Below are positions 28,473 to 37,733 of a stretch of DNA of 64,000 nucleotides, piece after piece. The DNA comes from Gammaproteobacteria bacterium (lineage in GTDB: Bacteria; Pseudomonadota; Gammaproteobacteria; 21-64-14): positions 1 through 64,000 of the forward strand of contig JALUXX010000009.1 in assembly GCA_027013145.1 (NCBI GenBank), given 5' to 3'. The notes below the pieces were generated by a model. That model did not search any database. It saw only the letters and a list, made by a program, of their open reading frames with translations, and was not told where the DNA came from. A program made the translations under genes and the position numbers. The first letter of the stretch is position 1, and each line of letters begins with the position of its first letter.

Positions 28473-30596
28473 TCAGGTGGTGATGTGCCGGTAGATATCG
28501 GCGACGCGATAGGGCAGGCGGCGCACGTCGTCGACGACGGTGAACCCGGCGGGCCCGAACATGTGCGGGAGGTACTCCAGCGCCTCCTCGTCGATGGTCA
28601 CGCAGTAGGGGTGCACCCCGCAGGCGCGCGCCTCGATCAGCGCCCGGCGCGTATCCTCGATGCCGTAGGCGCCCCGGTAGCCGTCCTGATCGTCGGGACG
28701 CCCGTCGGAGATCGTGACCAAGAGGCGGGTGCGCGCCTCCACGCCGCGAAACAGACCGGTGAGGTGGCGGATCGCCGCGCCCATGCGCGTGTAGTCGCGC
28801 GGACGGATGCCGCTGATGCGGGCCTGCACCGCCTCCGAATACGGCTCGTCGATGCGCTTGATGCGGTAGAGTTCGCAGCGGCGGTGGGTGAAGCCGGAGA
28901 ATCCGTAGATGCCGTAGCGGTCTCCGAGCGTCTCCAGGGCCTCGCACAGCAGTACCAGCGCCTCGCGCTCGACGTCGTTCACCCACCCCTTGGTCGACCC
29001 GCTCATGTCCACCAGGAACAGGACCGCGATGTCGCGCTCCGCGCGCCGGCGGCGCACGAACAACCCGGCACCGCCCTCGCGCCCGGCGCGGTGATCGGCG
29101 TAGTTCTCGACCAGGGCGTCGAGATCGACGTCGTCGCCCTCGGGCTGGCGCCGCAGCCTGCGATCGGCGCCGCGCACCGCCTCGAAGCTGCGGCGCAACT
29201 GCTTGAGCAGTCCGGCGTGGCGTGCGCGCGTCTCGGCGACGAAGCCGTCCCATTGCGGATGGGCGTCGCGCTCGCGCAGCAGGCACCAGTCGCTGCGATA
29301 GTCCCCGCGTTGGAAATCCCACTCGTCGTAGCGGTAGGCCCCCGCGTCGGCGGCGGGCGCGGCGGCGTCCTCCGCCCGCGGGGCGGCCGCCCGGTAGCCC
29401 CCGGGGCCGGCCGGCACGAGGTACTCCTCGGGGAGCTCGCCGAGATCCTGGACGATCGAATCGAGCAGCCGCTGCACGTCCGCGCGCGGCGCGAGTGCCT
29501 CGCCGTCGCATTCGAGACGGATGCGAAACCCCTCCGGTATGTCTGCGGCCGGTTCGCGCACGGCCCGGAACCGCGGCGGCGCCGCGGGCGCGTGGGGATC
29601 GCGCCCGCGGCGTTCGCGCTCGAGCGCGACCAGACAGGCGGCCAGGTCGCGGCGCTCCCGCGCCACGCGCGCGGCGAGTGTTCGCGCCACACCCTGCGGG
29701 TTGAGTTCTCCCGCATAGGGCGCCGGCTCCGGGGGCTCCTCCCCGCACCCCAGGACCCGCGGCAGCAGATCGAGGCTGTCGGCCACCGTCGCCCCCGGGG
29801 CGCCGAGACGTCGCGCCGCCCGTGCCCAGAGCCCGGTCGCGGGGACGGGGGTTGCGACGCGCGCGCGCAGTGCGCGCAGCTCGCGGCCGACACCGGGCAG
29901 TTCACGCTCGATGCAGGCATCCAGCCGCAGGGTCTCGAGCAGGTGCAGACAGTGCAGCGCGAAAGCCGGATCGGGGTAGCGGTCCGTGTCCAGGTCCGAC
30001 GGGCGGCGCCAGGTCCCAAACCAGGTCTGCGCCCACTGGTGCACCGCCATCGCCTTGTAGAGCAGCCGGTTGGCCTCGCGCTCGGGGAAGCGCCCGATGG
30101 CGGCGGGCAGATACAGCGACTCGGTGTCGGTCCAGCACACCTCGCCCGCGACCGGCCGCAGGGCGCGCCCGTTGAGACCGAGCACGAAACACTCGAGCGC
30201 GCGCGCCACCTCCTCGAAGCGCACGCGCACCCGCGCGCCGGCGTTCGCCGCCGCGTATTCGCCGACCTTCTGCATGGCGACGATCGCGGCGAGCACGCCG
30301 CCCTGGTCGTAGCGTGAGAGCAGATGCAGGAGCCACTGGTCCCAATCCTCGCCCTGCAACAGCCGCAGCGCGGGCACGGCGAAGCTCACGAAGTTGTAGG
30401 CGAGTTCGTCGCTCGTGCGGCGGATGCGTTCGACGGCCTGCAGGAAGCGCTGCTGGTCATCGGCGCCGAAGCGCGCGAGTTCGAGCGCCGGGGCGCGGAC
30501 GCTGCGACGAACGCTGAGGACCATGTACACCAGCGCCTCGAGGCGCTCGTGCAGCGCCTCCGCGTCGAGGGCGGTGCGGGCGGCGGTATCGTTCAT
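28473..30596 (-). CDS. VWA domain protein, NorD/CbbO-like
   Basis: RDIAVLFLVDMSGSTKGWVNDVEREALVLLCEALETLGDRYGIYGFSG...; RLLVTISDGRPDDQDGYRGAYGIEDTRRALIEARACGVHPYCVTIDE. Confidence 0.85.
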   Translation of the reverse strand: MNDTAARTALDAEALHERLEALVYMVLSVRRSVRAPALELARFGADDQQRFLQAVERIRRTSDELAYNFVSFAVPALRLLQGEDWDQWLLHLLSRYDQGGVLAAIVAMQKVGEYAAANAGARVRVRFEEVARALECFVLGLNGRALRPVAGEVCWTDTESLYLPAAIGRFPEREANRLLYKAMAVHQWAQTWFGTWRRPSDLDTDRYPDPAFALHCLHLLETLRLDACIERELPGVGRELRALRARVATPVPATGLWARAARRLGAPGATVADSLDLLPRVLGCGEEPPEPAPYAGELNPQGVARTLAARVARERRDLAACLVALERERRGRDPHAPAAPPRFRAVREPAADIPEGFRIRLECDGEALAPRADVQRLLDSIVQDLGELPEEYLVPAGPGGYRAAAPRAEDAAAPAADAGAYRYDEWDFQRGDYRSDWCLLRERDAHPQWDGFVAETRARHAGLLKQLRRSFEAVRGADRRLRRQPEGDDVDLDALVENYADHRAGREGGAGLFVRRRRAERDIAVLFLVDMSGSTKGWVNDVEREALVLLCEALETLGDRYGIYGFSGFTHRRCELYRIKRIDEPYSEAVQARISGIRPRDYTRMGAAIRHLTGLFRGVEARTRLLVTISDGRPDDQDGYRGAYGIEDTRRALIEARACGVHPYCVTIDEEALEYLPHMFGPAGFTVVDDVRRLPYRVADIYRHITT

Positions 30597-30652
30597 CGGA
30601 GTGTAAGCCGGGGGGACGGGCGCGACGGGCCGGGCCGCGGCGCCGCGGCGAT

Positions 30653-30738
30653 TGGTGCCGAGGGCGAGATTTGAACTCGCACGGGGGTTGCCCACTGGTA
30701 CCTAAAACCAGCGCGTCTACCGGTTCCGCCACCTCGGC
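30653..30738 (-). tRNA. tRNA-Leu (anticodon UAG), CCA encoded
   Basis: Reverse complement GCCGAGGTGGCGGAACCGGTAGACGCGCTGGTTTTAGGTACCAGTGGGCAACCCCCGTGCGAGTTCAAATCTCGCCCTCGGCACCA. Acceptor GCCGAGG/CCTCGGC, anticodon stem CTGGT/ACCAG with loop TTTAGGT, GTTCAAATC T-loop. Confidence 0.95.
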
Positions 30739-30815
30739 GCAGGTTCACGGCCGCGCCGGGCCACCTTACCGGCGCCGGCGCCCGGCGGTCAAGGCGCGCG
30801 CCGTGGCCGCTCCGC

Positions 30816-31523
30816 TCACGGCATCTCCTCGCCCGGCGCCACCGGTCCGTAGGGGCTGCCGCGGTGGCGGTCATGGTAGTGCATCCGATACTCGACGAAG
30901 CGGCGCACGTTGTCGAAATGCAGGAAGGGATTGCCCGCGATCTGCTCGGCCAGCGTGGAGGTGGGCGTCGCGGCGTAGTTGTGGCCGGGATGGATGACGG
31001 TCTCGCGCGGGAAGTGCTCGGCGATGCGGCGCAGGGTCGCGTACATCCGCTCCGGGTCGCCGCCGGCGAGATCGCAGCGCCCGCAGCCGTAGACGAACAG
31101 CGTGTCACCGGTGATGAGCCGGTCGCCGATGCGGTAACAGGCCGAGCCCGGAGTGTGCCCCGGGGTGTGCAGGACTTCGATCGACGTGTCGCCGAGTTCG
31201 ATGACGTCGCCGCCGTGGTGCAGGGTGGGCAGGTCGAGGTGGCGGCCCCAGAACCGCGCCTCCTCCTTGAGCAGGTGCATGCGCGCGTCCGTGACCTCCA
31301 GTACCTCGCGCAGACCGTTGACGTGATCGTGGTGACTATGGGTCAGCAGGACATCGGTGATCCGTACCCCGCGCTCGCGCGCCAGCTCCAACACGCGACC
31401 CACCTCCCAGGCGGGATCCACGACCGCGGCGCGCCCCGAGGCGCGATCGCGGATGAGATAGACGAAGTTCTCCATCGGCCCCAGCTCCAGGGCGTCGATG
31501 GCGAACGGCGGCTCGTGACTCAT
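30816..31523 (-). CDS. MBL fold metallo-hydrolase (glyoxalase II-like)
   Basis: VLLTHSHHDHVNGLREV (HxHxDH), HTPGHTPGSACYRIGDRLITGDTLFVYGCGRCDL, VIHPGHNY. Confidence 0.9.
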   Translation of the reverse strand: MSHEPPFAIDALELGPMENFVYLIRDRASGRAAVVDPAWEVGRVLELARERGVRITDVLLTHSHHDHVNGLREVLEVTDARMHLLKEEARFWGRHLDLPTLHHGGDVIELGDTSIEVLHTPGHTPGSACYRIGDRLITGDTLFVYGCGRCDLAGGDPERMYATLRRIAEHFPRETVIHPGHNYAATPTSTLAEQIAGNPFLHFDNVRRFVEYRMHYHDRHRGSPYGPVAPGEEMP

Positions 31524-31564
31524 CGGCGACTCCGGCAGCGGACGGCGAAGACCGGCGCCCCGCC

Positions 31565-32176
31565 TCAGTGCGCCCGCGCCTTGCCGCGCGGGGGCAACAG
31601 GGTGACGGAGCGGATCACGACCGGATGCACCGGCACGTCGCGCGGGAACGGGCCACCCGCCCCGGTCGGGGTCGCGGCGATGCGCTCGACGGTCTTCATG
31701 CCGCTCACGACCCGGCCGAACACGGCATAGCCCGCCCCGGCGGGGGTATTCGAACGCCGGTCGAGGAAGCGGTTGTCGGCGAGGTTGATGAAGAACTGGC
31801 TGGTGGCGGAATCGGGGTCCGCGGTGCGCGCCATGGCGATCGTCCCGCGCAGGTTCTTCAGGCCGTTGTCCGCCTCGTCGGGGATCGGCGCCCGGGTGGG
31901 CTTGCGTTTGAAGTCCACCGTGTAACCGCCGCCCTGAATGACGAAGCCCGGGACCACGCGGTGGAAGATGGTCCCCTTGTAGAATCCGGCACGCACATAG
32001 CGCAGGAAGTTGGCCACCGTCTTCGGTGCCTTGGCGGGATCGAGCTGCACCACGAAGCGACCATCACTGGTGTCGAAGGCCACCCGCTCCCCGGCGGCGG
32101 CCGCCCCCGGACCGACCAGGGCCGCCAACAGCAGCAACGCCCCCGCGCCGTGCACCGTCATCCGCATCCGCCGCAT
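31565..32176 (-). CDS. cyclophilin-type peptidyl-prolyl cis-trans isomerase, exported
   Basis: AFDTSDGRFVVQLDPAKAPKTVANFLRYVRAGFYKGTIFHRVVPGFVIQGGGY...ATSQFFINLADNRFLD. Confidence 0.92.
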   Translation of the reverse strand: MRRMRMTVHGAGALLLLAALVGPGAAAAGERVAFDTSDGRFVVQLDPAKAPKTVANFLRYVRAGFYKGTIFHRVVPGFVIQGGGYTVDFKRKPTRAPIPDEADNGLKNLRGTIAMARTADPDSATSQFFINLADNRFLDRRSNTPAGAGYAVFGRVVSGMKTVERIAATPTGAGGPFPRDVPVHPVVIRSVTLLPPRGKARAH

Positions 32177-32208
32177 CGTCCCGCTCCCTCCGCGCCCGCA
32201 CCGCGGGC

Positions 32209-32694
32209 TCACCAGCGATACTTGTCCCACAACTCCGGGTGCGCCCAGTACCGGGCGTTGAGCCAATCCGGAGTCTCCTTATAGTCGTAGAGATCGAACT
32301 CGTAGAGCCGCCCGTCGCCGCCTTCGGGCTGATGCGCCGACGGGCGCAGGCCGTAGGCGCGCAATGCCGCCTCGTCCCATTCCCCCACCGCGTCCGGTAC
32401 CAGCACCACCAGGTGCCGCGCGTGAACGTCGCGCAAGCGGGCCAGCAGGCGCGCCGCCTCGGCCCGCGGCAGGTCCTCGAGGACACCGGCCACATAGGCG
32501 AGATCGAAACGCCCCAACCGCGCCAGGCGCGCGCTCAACTGCGCCCCGGCGAGACACTCCCACTCCGCAGGCGGCCCGGCCCCGAGGCCCGTGCGCAGAC
32601 AGTCTTCCGCCGCCGCCCCTACCGCGAGCACGCTGCGCGGGCGCAATGCGGCTGCGATGTGAAGGACCGCATCACACGCCTTCGGCACGACCAC
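32209..32694 (-). CDS. DUF6231-like small protein with methyltransferase-like fold
   Basis: HIAAALRPRSVLAVGAAAEDCLRTGLG ... FDLAYVAGVLEDLPRAEAARLLARLRDVHARHLVVLVPD ... ETPDWLNARYWAHPELWDKYRW. GTG start chosen; ORF opens to 32889. Confidence 0.6.
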   Translation of the reverse strand: MVVPKACDAVLHIAAALRPRSVLAVGAAAEDCLRTGLGAGPPAEWECLAGAQLSARLARLGRFDLAYVAGVLEDLPRAEAARLLARLRDVHARHLVVLVPDAVGEWDEAALRAYGLRPSAHQPEGGDGRLYEFDLYDYKETPDWLNARYWAHPELWDKYRW

Positions 32695-32887
32695 CTCCGC
32701 CACCCGGCCGCGCACGCGCAACTCCTGCCCGACGCCGCGGCATCCGCGATCCGGCGCCGACCCGGGCCCGAACACCGGCGCGATCGCGTACCGCCAGTAT
32801 AACGCCCCCGGCCCGCCGCCGCAGGGGGCCGGGCGCACCGCCCGCGCTTTCTTCGCCGCCGCGGTTGGGGGACAATCCCTCAACGCC

Positions 32888-33691
32888 ATGGATGCCGCGC
32901 CCTTCTCCGCCCGCGAGCGCCTCTCCGCGCGTGCCCTGTTCGTCGGGCGGCGGATCGACGTGCGCGCCCTCGACCGCGTCGAGCGACTGGCCGACGCCCC
33001 TGCCGTCGTGCGCGCCGGGGAACACGGCGTCGCCGTCCTGTTCCGCTATGGCGTGCTGGTACTCTTCGACGTGCAGGCGCGCGAGGAGACCGACTTTATC
33101 GACTCCGTCGCTCCCCTCATCGACGAACGCGTCGACCCGCCGGAGAGCGAAGAGGTGGAGATCCGGATCGAGCCCGAGGGCAGCGAGCGGGTCGATCCGC
33201 AGGGGGCCATCGTCCTCACGGCCGCCGGCGTGGACCGGCTGCAAATCGTCGCCGACATCCTCGCCAAGAGCGTCGTCCTGGCCTACTACGAGGCGCGCGT
33301 CGCGCAGGTCTTCGACCGCATCGAGCCTCTGGCGGCGAACCTTCGCCGCGGCGGCCACTCCGGCCGCGCCGGACGCGAGGTCCTGCGGCAGATCGGCGAC
33401 GTACTCCTCACGCAGCAGAACATGGTCGGGCGTGTCGAGGTCGCCGAGAAACCGGACCTGCTCTGGGAACGACCGGAACTGGAGCGGCTGTACAACCGCC
33501 TGCGCGACGAATACGAACTGCGCGAACGCCACCGCGCCCTGGACCGCAAGCTCGACCTGATCGCCCGCACGGCGGAAACCGTCCTGGAACTGCAACAGAC
33601 CCGCAGCAGCCTGCGGGTCGAATGGTACATCGTGGCCCTGATCCTGATCGAGATCGTGCTCACGCTGTACCAGATGTTCTTCGCCCACTAA
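32888..33691 (+). CDS. RMD1/DUF155 family protein
   Basis: ARALFVGRRIDVRALDR...GVAVLFRYGVLVLFDV ... LAKSVVLAYYEARVAQVFDRIEPLA ... C-terminal TM RVEWYIVALILIEIVLTLYQMFF. Confidence 0.87.
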   Translation: MDAAPFSARERLSARALFVGRRIDVRALDRVERLADAPAVVRAGEHGVAVLFRYGVLVLFDVQAREETDFIDSVAPLIDERVDPPESEEVEIRIEPEGSERVDPQGAIVLTAAGVDRLQIVADILAKSVVLAYYEARVAQVFDRIEPLAANLRRGGHSGRAGREVLRQIGDVLLTQQNMVGRVEVAEKPDLLWERPELERLYNRLRDEYELRERHRALDRKLDLIARTAETVLELQQTRSSLRVEWYIVALILIEIVLTLYQMFFAH

Positions 33692-33694
33692 AAC

Positions 33695-33799
33695 GGGGAC
33701 AGTATACCTATTTCCAAAGGGGACAGATTTATTTGAGCGATTGCTCAAATAAATCTGTCCCCTGTACTGGCCTCAAATAAATCTGTCCCCTGTACTGGC
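33695..33799. repeat. GGGGACAG-type palindrome and 28-bp tandem direct repeat (RAYT-associated style repeat)
   Basis: GGGGACAGTATACCTATTT at 33695; perfect inverted repeat GGGGACAGATTTATTTGAGC-GATT-GCTCAAATAAATCTGTCCCC at 33719-33762; 28-bp unit CTCAAATAAATCTGTCCCCTGTACTGGC repeated at 33744 and 33772. Confidence 0.9.
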
Positions 33800-33815
33800 C
33801 TTTACTGGGTCGTCT

Positions 33816-34277
33816 TTAGGATTCAGGCGTCAGCACCGCCTCGAGGAAGCGCCGCGCCTGCGTGTAGATGCCGGGGTCGGTGCTCGCGCGCGGGCCGGCG
33901 ACGTTGAGAATCCGAACCGGCCCCTCACGCAGCCAGCGGCGCACCGCCGCCGCCTCCGCCGCGCCGCCGCCCGGATCCGCGATGTAGACGCGACGCCCGG
34001 CGGATCGCGCGAGTTCGACCGTCAGCGCGGTCCCGCCCCGCAGCGGGCCGCGCACGAGGACCAAGGTGGCATCCGCGTCGCGCACATTCCACTCCGTGCG
34101 CACGCGGTAGTCGCTGTCCGGCGTCTCGCGCAACGGGTAACGCGCCGGAATCGGTCCGTCCTCCGCGCGCCGCCCCCTGGGGCACCAGCCACCGCAGGGG
34201 ATGCCGAGGTCCAGCGCGGCATCGAGGGCCGCACGGTCCACGCCGCTCTGCCCGCCGGAGATGATGCGCTCGACCAT
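33816..34277 (-). CDS. putative molybdenum carrier/SLOG-like Rossmann protein
   Basis: IISGGQSGVDRAALDAALDLGIPCGGWCPRGRRAEDGPIPARYPL ... GTALTVELARSAGRRVYIADPG. Confidence 0.85.
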   Translation of the reverse strand: MVERIISGGQSGVDRAALDAALDLGIPCGGWCPRGRRAEDGPIPARYPLRETPDSDYRVRTEWNVRDADATLVLVRGPLRGGTALTVELARSAGRRVYIADPGGGAAEAAAVRRWLREGPVRILNVAGPRASTDPGIYTQARRFLEAVLTPES

Positions 34278-34450
34278 ACCGCGACCCTGCGATCGGGTTC
34301 GTGCCTCATCTCAGCCTAGTCCCGGAGCGGGCGCACCGGCAAGCACGGTCATCGAATGGTGACCGACGCGTCATCGCCCCGTCACCGGGCGGTGGTGTGA
34401 TCGGGGCCCGGACCCCGGCGGATCCGGCCGGTGAACGGGAGCGAAACGAC

Positions 34451-34624
34451 ATGAAACCGACGCTGCGTGACCGCCTGCTGCGCCTCGCCCGGGCGGCCCG
34501 GGAACCCGATCCCCCCGCCGAGGCCCTGCACGGCGACGTGACCCTCATCGCCCGGGCGCGGGAGTTGCACGTCGCGATCGCGCCGGAGCCGCGGCCGGTG
34601 CCGGCCGCCTCGATGCTCGACTGA
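34451..34624 (+). CDS. short hypothetical protein (57 aa)
   Basis: In-frame ATG of ORF 34301..34624; no recognised domain. Confidence 0.3.
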   Translation: MKPTLRDRLLRLARAAREPDPPAEALHGDVTLIARARELHVAIAPEPRPVPAASMLD

Positions 34625-34759
34625 CACCGGCGCAGGCGGCCCCGCGTACCCGCGCGATCACACTTGCAATCCCGGCGCGATGTGCTTTACTTCGGATTGC
34701 CGATCGCGATCCGGCAAAAAGTCGGAAGGCAGTCTCAGACGACTTTACGAGCCGCCAAC

Positions 34760-34782
34760 GCCCGCCCACCCGGCGGGCTTTT
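34760..34782 (+). terminator. Rho-independent terminator-like hairpin with T-tract in a gene-free region
   Basis: GCCCGCC-CACCC-GGCGGGC followed by TTTT. Confidence 0.55.
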
Positions 34783-34839
34783 GGTTGGAGGGGCGGGCGT
34801 GCGCTCCAGGCGCGACCCATCACGCACCGGCATCGAACC

Positions 34840-35220
34840 GTGAGCGAAACCGACGCCCGGATCGTACATCCCGATCCCGCCGACGAGATTCTCATCCCCG
34901 AGGGCTGCCGCATCCTGGAGTCCTGGAATTGCCCGGAAGACCCGGCGGTGTCGATCGCGCGTGCGCGCGTCGCGCCCGGGACGGCCACCCGTGCGCACCG
35001 ACTGCACGGGGTCCGGGAACGCTATCTCGTCGTCTCCGGCCGCGGCGAGGTGACGATCGACGGCGGCCCGTCGCAGCCGGTCGGACCCGGCGACGTGGTG
35101 GTCATCCCGCCCGGGCGGTCACAGTCGATCCGCAATCCCGGCGACTGCGATCTCGTCTTCTATGCCATCTGCACGCCGCGCTTCACGCCCGACTGCTACG
35201 AGGACCTCGAAGCCGGCTGA
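34840..35220 (+). CDS. cupin domain-containing protein
   Basis: GTG start; RAHRLHGVRERYLVVSGRGEVTIDGGPSQPVGPGDVVVIPPGRSQSIRNPGDCDLVFYAICTPRF. Confidence 0.85.
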   Translation: MSETDARIVHPDPADEILIPEGCRILESWNCPEDPAVSIARARVAPGTATRAHRLHGVRERYLVVSGRGEVTIDGGPSQPVGPGDVVVIPPGRSQSIRNPGDCDLVFYAICTPRFTPDCYEDLEAG

Positions 35221-35359
35221 ACGTGGGCGCCGGGTGCGCGCCGCCGCCGAAGCGGGTAGGCTGAAGCCGCGGCACCCGCGACGCGCCGTACGCGGGCGGG
35301 CGGCCGTCCCGGTCCAGCACGACGGCAGTGGCCGTCCCACTCGGAGGCATCGATCCCCC

Positions 35360-35989
35360 ATGAAGAGCATCAGCCGGACATTCCTGTCGGGCCTCGGCGC
35401 GACCATCCCGATCGTCATCACCCTCTACATCCTCTACTGGCTCGGATCCTCGGCCGAGGCGGTGCTCGGCGGGATGATCCGCCTCGTCCTCCCTCCGGGG
35501 GTGTACCGGCCGGGCATGGGGGTCGGTATCGGGCTGGTGCTGATCTTCCTCGTCGGCCTGTTTCTTCAGGCGTGGATCTTCCGGCGCGTCTTCTCCTGGG
35601 GGGAGGCGCTGCTCGAACGCGTCCCGCTGGTGAAGACCCTCTACGGGTCGGTACGCGACCTGATGAACTTCTTCTCCGGCTCCAGCGCCGGGCGCTTCAA
35701 CCAGGTCGTCTCCGTCGCCCTCCCCGGCAGCGACCTGCGCCTGATGGGCCTGGTCACCCGCGATCGCGTCGACGAGGTCGCGCCGGGGCTGGCGCCCGCG
35801 GACTCCGTGGCCGTGTACTTCCCGATGAGCTACCAGATCGGCGGCTATACGGCCTTCGTGCCGCGCTCGGCGCTGACCCCCGTGGACCTGTCGATCAACG
35901 CGGCGATGCGGTTCGCGGTGACGGCCGGGATGTCGGCGGCGGAGAATCCGCACAACAGCGGCACGCTACGCCCCGGCGCGGGGCGCTGA
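35360..35989 (+). CDS. DUF502 domain-containing membrane protein
   Basis: MKSISRTFLSGLGATIPIVITLYILYWLGSSAE ... PLVKTLYGSVRDLMNFFSGSSAGRFNQVV ... VAVYFPMSYQIGGYTAFVPRSALTPVDLSINAAMRFAVTAGM. Confidence 0.92.
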   Translation: MKSISRTFLSGLGATIPIVITLYILYWLGSSAEAVLGGMIRLVLPPGVYRPGMGVGIGLVLIFLVGLFLQAWIFRRVFSWGEALLERVPLVKTLYGSVRDLMNFFSGSSAGRFNQVVSVALPGSDLRLMGLVTRDRVDEVAPGLAPADSVAVYFPMSYQIGGYTAFVPRSALTPVDLSINAAMRFAVTAGMSAAENPHNSGTLRPGAGR

Positions 35990-36016
35990 GCCAGCCGCCG
36001 CCCGCGCCGGGGACGA

Positions 36017-36760
36017 TCAGGCGGGGATGCGCCGGCCGGCCTCCTCGATCCGTACGCGCACCTGCTCCGGATCGCCGAGCCAACGCCGCTCCACGACCCG
36101 CATCCCGGCGTCGAACTCGTAGACCAGCGGCACACCGGTCGGGACGCTGAGGTCCATCACCTCGGCATCGGAGAGCCCCTCCAGGTGCTTGATCAGCACA
36201 CGGAAGGTATTGTGATGGGCGACCACGAGCACGCGCTCGCCGCGCCTGATCCGCGGTACGATCGCCTCCTCCCAGCACGCCGTCACCCGACGCATGGCGT
36301 CGGCGAGTGACTCCGCGTGAGGCAGCATCTCGGCGGGAAGGTGCCGGTAGCGCGCGTCCCGGCGCGGATGACGTGTGTCGCGGGGCTTGAGCGGGGGCGG
36401 GGAGTCGACGAAGCCGCGCCGCCAACGGTGGAGCTGCTCGTCGCCGTAGTGTTCCTGAATGTCGCTCTTGTAGAGGCCCTGCAGCGCCCCATAGTGGCGC
36501 TCGTTCAGCCGCCAGTCGCGCTCCACCGGCAGCCACATCTGATCGAGGGCGTCCTGCACGATCCACAGGGTCTTGATCGCGCGCTTGAGCACTGAGGTGA
36601 AACCGCGGTCGAAGCGCATCCCCGCCGCGCGCAGCAGGCGACCGGCCTCCAGCGCCTCCTGCACGCCGCGGGTGCTCAGATCCACGTCGCTCCAGCCGGT
36701 GAACCGGTCTTCGAGGTTCCAGCGGCTGTGGCCGTGTCGCAGAAAGACCGCCCGGTGCAC
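36017..36760 (-). CDS. gpmA: 2,3-bisphosphoglycerate-dependent phosphoglycerate mutase
   Basis: VHRAVFLRHGHSRWNLEDRFTGWSDVDLSTRGVQEA ... LNERHYGALQGLYKSDIQEHYGDEQLHRWRR ... VLVVAHHNTFRVLIKHLEGLSD. Confidence 0.92.
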   Translation of the reverse strand: MHRAVFLRHGHSRWNLEDRFTGWSDVDLSTRGVQEALEAGRLLRAAGMRFDRGFTSVLKRAIKTLWIVQDALDQMWLPVERDWRLNERHYGALQGLYKSDIQEHYGDEQLHRWRRGFVDSPPPLKPRDTRHPRRDARYRHLPAEMLPHAESLADAMRRVTACWEEAIVPRIRRGERVLVVAHHNTFRVLIKHLEGLSDAEVMDLSVPTGVPLVYEFDAGMRVVERRWLGDPEQVRVRIEEAGRRIPA

Positions 36761-36929
36761 GTTTACCCCCTTCGCCCCGCCGCAGACCGCACCCGCGAGG
36801 ACTCCGGCCCCAGAGGTCCAGTATAACGGAAGCGGCCGCACTGCCGGCGGCCGCACCCGCCGCCCCGCGAGTAGCCGCAGGCGTGGTTTTTCCCTACTGT
36901 GGAGGCGTCCGGGTTGCGGAGAGGGGGTG

Positions 36930-37733
36930 ATGCTGTCGGCCTTCCGTTCCTGGCGCCGGCGCCGGCTGCTCCGGCGTCACGCCATCGCCGATTCCGCGTG
37001 GCGCGCCGCACTCGCGCACTGCACGCTCGCCGCCGGTCTCGACGCGGCGCGGCGCGAGCGCTTGCGCGAACTCACCACCCTGTTCCTCGCCACGAAGCGC
37101 TTCCACGGCGCGGCGGGGCTGGAGGTCGATGCCGGGGCGGCGCTGGCGATCGCGATCCAGGCGGCGGTCCCGATCCTGGGGTTGGGCATCGACTGGTACC
37201 GCGGGTGGACATCCGTGATCGTCTACCCCGGCACGTTCGTCGCGCGGCGCGAGGAGTCGGATGCGGACGGGGTCGTGCACCGCACGCGCCATGCGCTCAG
37301 CGGCGAGGCCTGGGACCGGGGCCCGCTCGTACTCTCGTGGGAGGACGCACGCCCGCACGCGCATCCCTACGGCCCCGCGGGCAACGTCGTGATTCACGAA
37401 TGCGCGCACAAACTCGACATGCTCGACGGGGCCGCCAACGGGCACCCGCCGCTGCACCCCGGGATGGACGCCCGCGCCTGGAGCACGACGCTTGCGCGGG
37501 CCTACGAGGCGTTGGAGGCGCAGCTTGCGGCCGGCGCCCCGACCTCCCTCGATCCCTACGGGGCCGAGAGCCCGGCGGAGTTCTTCGCCGTCGCCAGCGA
37601 GGCGTTTTTCGCCGCCCCCGTCGCGCTGCGCGAATCGCAACCGGAACTCTACGGCCAACTGCGGCTATTCTATCGGCAGGACCCCGCGGGGCCGCCCGCC
37701 CGGCGGACCCGAGCCGAGGAGGACGGACGATGA
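36930..37733 (+). CDS. mtfA: zinc-dependent peptidase, MtfA family
   Basis: VIHECAHKLDMLDGAANGHPPLHPGMDARAW ... PAEFFAVASEAFFAAPVALRESQPELYGQLRLFYRQDP. Confidence 0.92.
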   Translation: MLSAFRSWRRRRLLRRHAIADSAWRAALAHCTLAAGLDAARRERLRELTTLFLATKRFHGAAGLEVDAGAALAIAIQAAVPILGLGIDWYRGWTSVIVYPGTFVARREESDADGVVHRTRHALSGEAWDRGPLVLSWEDARPHAHPYGPAGNVVIHECAHKLDMLDGAANGHPPLHPGMDARAWSTTLARAYEALEAQLAAGAPTSLDPYGAESPAEFFAVASEAFFAAPVALRESQPELYGQLRLFYRQDPAGPPARRTRAEEDGR

